From the NCBI GenBank assembly GCA_947176675.1, contig CAMWRN010000112.1, positions 1 through 7,496 of the forward strand: a stretch of DNA of 7,496 bases, in the 5' to 3' direction. Of this stretch, positions 4,785 through 7,496 are shown one piece after another; within the stretch, counting starts at the first letter, position 1; every line of letters begins with the position of its first letter. The notes below the pieces were generated by a model. The model saw only the letters and a program-made list of their open reading frames with translations, was not told the origin of the DNA and did not search any database. The stretch is from an uncultured Clostridia bacterium. Lineage in GTDB: Bacteria > Bacillota > Clostridia > Oscillospirales > Ruminococcaceae. Made by a program: the position numbers and the translations under genes.

Positions 4785-7496
4785 TTATTCAAAAATTTTG
4801 TCAAGCTCGGTAAGTTCAACCGACACGGCAGGCTTGAACTCCTCCGAAGCGGCGTAGTCCCAAAGGCTTTTCAGAAGCTGCGCGCATGGCAGGTTTTCTG
4901 CGTTCAGATCTGCGGAGCAGACAAGAAGCTTTCCGTTTCCGGTCTTGACCTCAAAAACAGTTCCCAGACTGTGGTTACGTTCACAGTTGTCTATTGTGCG
5001 GACAATTGGGTCAATGCCGAGACCGTCCAGGATCACTGTTCTCGAACGGCTTACTATATCGTACCACTGAGCGGTGGAGTAGCTCTCCGAGGGAAATTCC
5101 GCAAGAGCAGGATGGTTCTTGTCGATGAGCAGTCCCAAAGTTCCTACGGGAACAGGTTTTTTCATTGATTCGGAAATGGAACGGAACATAGGGTAATTCC
5201 AGAAATCTGTGCAGTATGTTCCCTCTACTGAGTTACTGTCGTCAAGTCCCGACGGCATAAACAGAACCCTTTTGCCCTCTGCAAGAGCAGCTTTTGCTGT
5301 TTTCCAGTCGCCTGTTGTCAGAACATTTTCGTGAGTCGGCTTCTGAACAGCGGGGTATACCCAAAGTATATATTTATTGCATGTGTCCTTGCAGTTGATT
5401 GTGAGAGTTACCTTTTTTGGTATGTCGCAGTCCGGCATAACCACCTCTGTTACTCCCAAATCGAACAGTCCGCCCTTAAAGCTTCCCTTAGCGGAAGTCG
5501 TGTACTCCGCAAGAGTTTCTCCGTCGGAGGAAAGACGTATCTCAGCAACAGGGTCGGTGTCTGCTTTCACTGCGTATTGATAAAGCTTTACGGGCATGGA
5601 GACCTTCTCCCCTGCCGCGAAAACAAATTTCGGCAGGCAGCCCAAAACAACTCTGTCGGAGCAGAAGCTTCTCCACTCAACGGAGGTGATAACGCCCTTG
5701 CTTTCCATAAAGGCGTTGAGGACTCCAACAAGCGCGGTACCCTGTCCGGAAAAGTCCTGAATGTCCAGAAGCTGGAATCCCGAAAGCTCCTTTGAGCGCA
5801 GGGCGGTCTCTATTTCATTTTTGTAGCACTCCGCGGCAAAGCGTCCCGAAGCGCGGAAATATTTATCTGCAAGCTTTCCCAGTCCCGCCTTTTCGAGACG
5901 TTCACGGAAAATTTCCAAATTGTAGGGCTTGAGTACGCCTGTGTACTTGCGTATCTCGCCGTAGTCCGGGTACATAAAGTACTGTCCCACCTCATGGCTG
6001 ACAACGGGAACTGCTGAGATGAATTCGCCGCTGTCCCCTACCGAAACGGTTTTGACTCCCGTGCCGTACTGAATTTCAATAGTACCTCCGCTTTCCGTCT
6101 TGCTGTGTTCGGAGTTCACGGTTGCGGGACGGATATGCTCGTCATATGTATAATCGGAATTGGGCGTGTCGGTCTGGATATGACCCAACGGCGCGTCGCA
6201 CATTGCGTAAGATCCGCGGAAAAGTCTTTCCTTGGAGAAGCGCACTCCGACAAAGAAATCATCGTTGTCCAGAACGCAGGGCCAGAACTGGAAATTGTTC
6301 GACCCTTGTGTGTAGAGCGGGCGCGGATCATGCTTTTTGTAACCGCCTAAAATTGCGTCAAGACGCTCCTTACTGCCCCAAAGTTCGTTGCCTAAAGACA
6401 TTGCAAAGAAAGATGGGTGATTGGCAAATTCGTCCAGAATACGGAAACCCTCGTCAATAAGGTACTGCTGCCCCTCGGTGATCTCGTCTTCGACTGTGCC
6501 CCAGAAAGGAAGCTCGGGTTCCATGTAGATGCCTAACTGATCTGCCGCCCTGAAAGCTGCGTCGGGAGGACAGCAGGTGTGGAACCGGTAATGGTTTATG
6601 CCGTGTTCCTTTGCGGCCTTCATAACGGCGAGCCAGCCTTCGGTATCGGTGGGAGCAGCTCCCGTCATGGGAAAGATCATTCCGTCGTGCTTGCCGCGCA
6701 GGTGTATTTTTTCGCCGTTGAGCAGAAAATCAGTACCGCTGGTCTCAAACGTCCGCATACCGAACGGTATCTTTACCGTATCACCGTCTGAAGTTATTTT
6801 CATTGTGTAGACAACGGGGTTGTGCTCGCTCCAAAGCTCCGCATTCGGCATTTCGTACACAAAGCATGGGTTCTCCGATGTCAGGGAAACGGTTTTCGGC
6901 TTGAAGCCGTTTGCCTCGGCGGTCAGGGAAATGCTGTCTCCGCCGGTTATAGTTCCGCTAACTGTAACGGTTTCGGACTTTACATCAGGAGTAATTCTGA
7001 CATTCTCAAAGCGGAGAGGATTTCTGAATTCAATATAGATGTTTCCCGTAATACCCAGCCAGTTGGTCTGAGTGTCCTGAGAGGTCATGTGTCCTCCGGG
7101 GACAGGACAGGAAATGTTGTCTATTACTATTATAATGTTATTCTCGCCGTTTTCGGCAAGCTTTGTAATATTGTAGCGGTGGGCGGCGCAGAGACTGTTC
7201 ACAGTTCCCGCTTTTTTGCCGTTTACCCAAACAGCGGAGGTACGTGTGCGCTCCAGGACGAGAAAGATCTCGCTGTCTGGATTTTTTGGAGAGAGCATCA
7301 CAGTTCTGCCATAGACCGCGTAACCCTCGAAGCGGTATGGGTCGGTAAGATAACCTTCGCTCCGCTCATCGGTAACGGGCGGCTTTTTTTTCTGCTGGAC
7401 AGTGGAGGGCAGGGTTATGGTATCCTTGAAGTCAAAGCCTGCGGCAATGTCGGGCATACCTTCTTCCTTGGAACGGAGCGCAAAGTTCCACGACGT
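4785..7496 (-). CDS. Glycoside hydrolase family 2 enzyme (beta-galactosidase/beta-glucuronidase-like), N-terminus cut by window edge
   Basis: The frame enters from the right edge and shows 903 residues to the TAA at 4787-4785. It is open beyond the ATG at 7457: the 13 residues before it (TSWNFALRSKEEG) fit the GH2 N-terminal W-x-F pattern, so the true start is outside and any signal peptide cannot be judged. In visible-residue numbering, the sugar-binding beta-sandwich covers roughly 1-165 (LVLERTRTSAVWVNGK about 79-94, TQTNWLGITG 142-151). An immunoglobulin-like domain follows to about 250, then the catalytic TIM barrel from LLNGEKIHLRGKHDG (258-272). In the barrel are INHYRFHTCCPP, the acid/base motif SLGNELWG with E371, and VVSHEVGQY with E502 as likely nucleophile. 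About 300 further residues include a Rossmann-like C-terminal region (VLFMPSGLDD ... GTLGLLIDKNHPALAEFP). This layout matches a GH2 subgroup common in glycan degraders, usually named only beta-galactosidase or sugar-binding-domain protein. The enzyme would be a retaining exo-beta-glycosidase; the sugar is not predictable here. It lies 261 nt upstream of glgP on the same strand. Confidence 0.9.
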   Translation of the reverse strand, partial: TSWNFALRSKEEGMPDIAAGFDFKDTITLPSTVQQKKKPPVTDERSEGYLTDPYRFEGYAVYGRTVMLSPKNPDSEIFLVLERTRTSAVWVNGKKAGTVNSLCAAHRYNITKLAENGENNIIIVIDNISCPVPGGHMTSQDTQTNWLGITGNIYIEFRNPLRFENVRITPDVKSETVTVSGTITGGDSISLTAEANGFKPKTVSLTSENPCFVYEMPNAELWSEHNPVVYTMKITSDGDTVKIPFGMRTFETSGTDFLLNGEKIHLRGKHDGMIFPMTGAAPTDTEGWLAVMKAAKEHGINHYRFHTCCPPDAAFRAADQLGIYMEPELPFWGTVEDEITEGQQYLIDEGFRILDEFANHPSFFAMSLGNELWGSKERLDAILGGYKKHDPRPLYTQGSNNFQFWPCVLDNDDFFVGVRFSKERLFRGSYAMCDAPLGHIQTDTPNSDYTYDEHIRPATVNSEHSKTESGGTIEIQYGTGVKTVSVGDSGEFISAVPVVSHEVGQYFMYPDYGEIRKYTGVLKPYNLEIFRERLEKAGLGKLADKYFRASGRFAAECYKNEIETALRSKELSGFQLLDIQDFSGQGTALVGVLNAFMESKGVITSVEWRSFCSDRVVLGCLPKFVFAAGEKVSMPVKLYQYAVKADTDPVAEIRLSSDGETLAEYTTSAKGSFKGGLFDLGVTEVVMPDCDIPKKVTLTINCKDTCNKYILWVYPAVQKPTHENVLTTGDWKTAKAALAEGKRVLFMPSGLDDSNSVEGTYCTDFWNYPMFRSISESMKKPVPVGTLGLLIDKNHPALAEFPSESYSTAQWYDIVSRSRTVILDGLGIDPIVRTIDNCERNHSLGTVFEVKTGNGKLLVCSADLNAENLPCAQLLKSLWDYAASEEFKPAVSVELTELDKIFE

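Noticed and set aside
7455..7457. ATG as the true start of the GH2 gene
   Set aside because: The frame stays open to the window edge and the 13 upstream codons encode a W-x-F segment expected in GH2 N-termini, so this methionine is internal.
1..7496. Mobile element, defence system or other undescribed multi-gene system
   Set aside because: All four genes belong to known families, no transposase or recombinase motifs, terminal inverted repeats or target duplications were seen, and base use is even across the genes.

Overview
The window is an ordinary, densely coded stretch of a bacterial chromosome. It most resembles a Gram-positive clostridial genome, possibly an Oscillospiraceae/Ruminococcus-like gut or rumen anaerobe. 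Evidence for this is the Firmicutes-type RpoC C-terminus with an uninterrupted trigger loop, the clostridial flavour of the TatD and glycogen phosphorylase proteins, moderate-GC genes with AT-rich spacers, and purine-rich ribosome binding sites. The genus-level guess is inference.

Layout. Bases 1-1169 (+) hold the C-terminal part of rpoC (RNA polymerase beta'), cut by the left edge. A hairpin terminator follows at 1183-1230. A complete TatD-family metal-dependent hydrolase lies at 1262-2035 (+), only about 30 nt beyond the hairpin, so it probably depends on readthrough from rpoC. A strong hairpin with T tracts on both sides (2073-2119) separates it from the convergent glgP gene at 2127-4523 (-), a complete 798-residue glycogen/maltodextrin phosphorylase with all key pyridoxal-phosphate and phosphate-binding residues. 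The 261-nt spacer at 4524-4784 carries a good sigma-A-type promoter for glgP, an A/C-rich leader with small tandem repeats, and a nested inverted repeat that covers the -35 region. From 4785 to the right edge (-) runs a glycoside hydrolase family 2 enzyme, cut at its N-terminus by the window end.

How the genes fit together. The plus-strand half is housekeeping (transcription machinery plus a TatD nuclease/hydrolase). The minus-strand half is carbohydrate metabolism: a GH2 exo-glycosidase that would release sugars from plant or host glycans, and a phosphorylase that mobilises storage alpha-glucan to glucose-1-phosphate. They share strand but are probably separate transcription units. I found no mobile element, CRISPR array, tRNA/rRNA, toxin-antitoxin pair or defence cassette, and no convincing undescribed system. 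The most unusual signals are in the glgP promoter/leader spacer and the rpoC-tatD junction.
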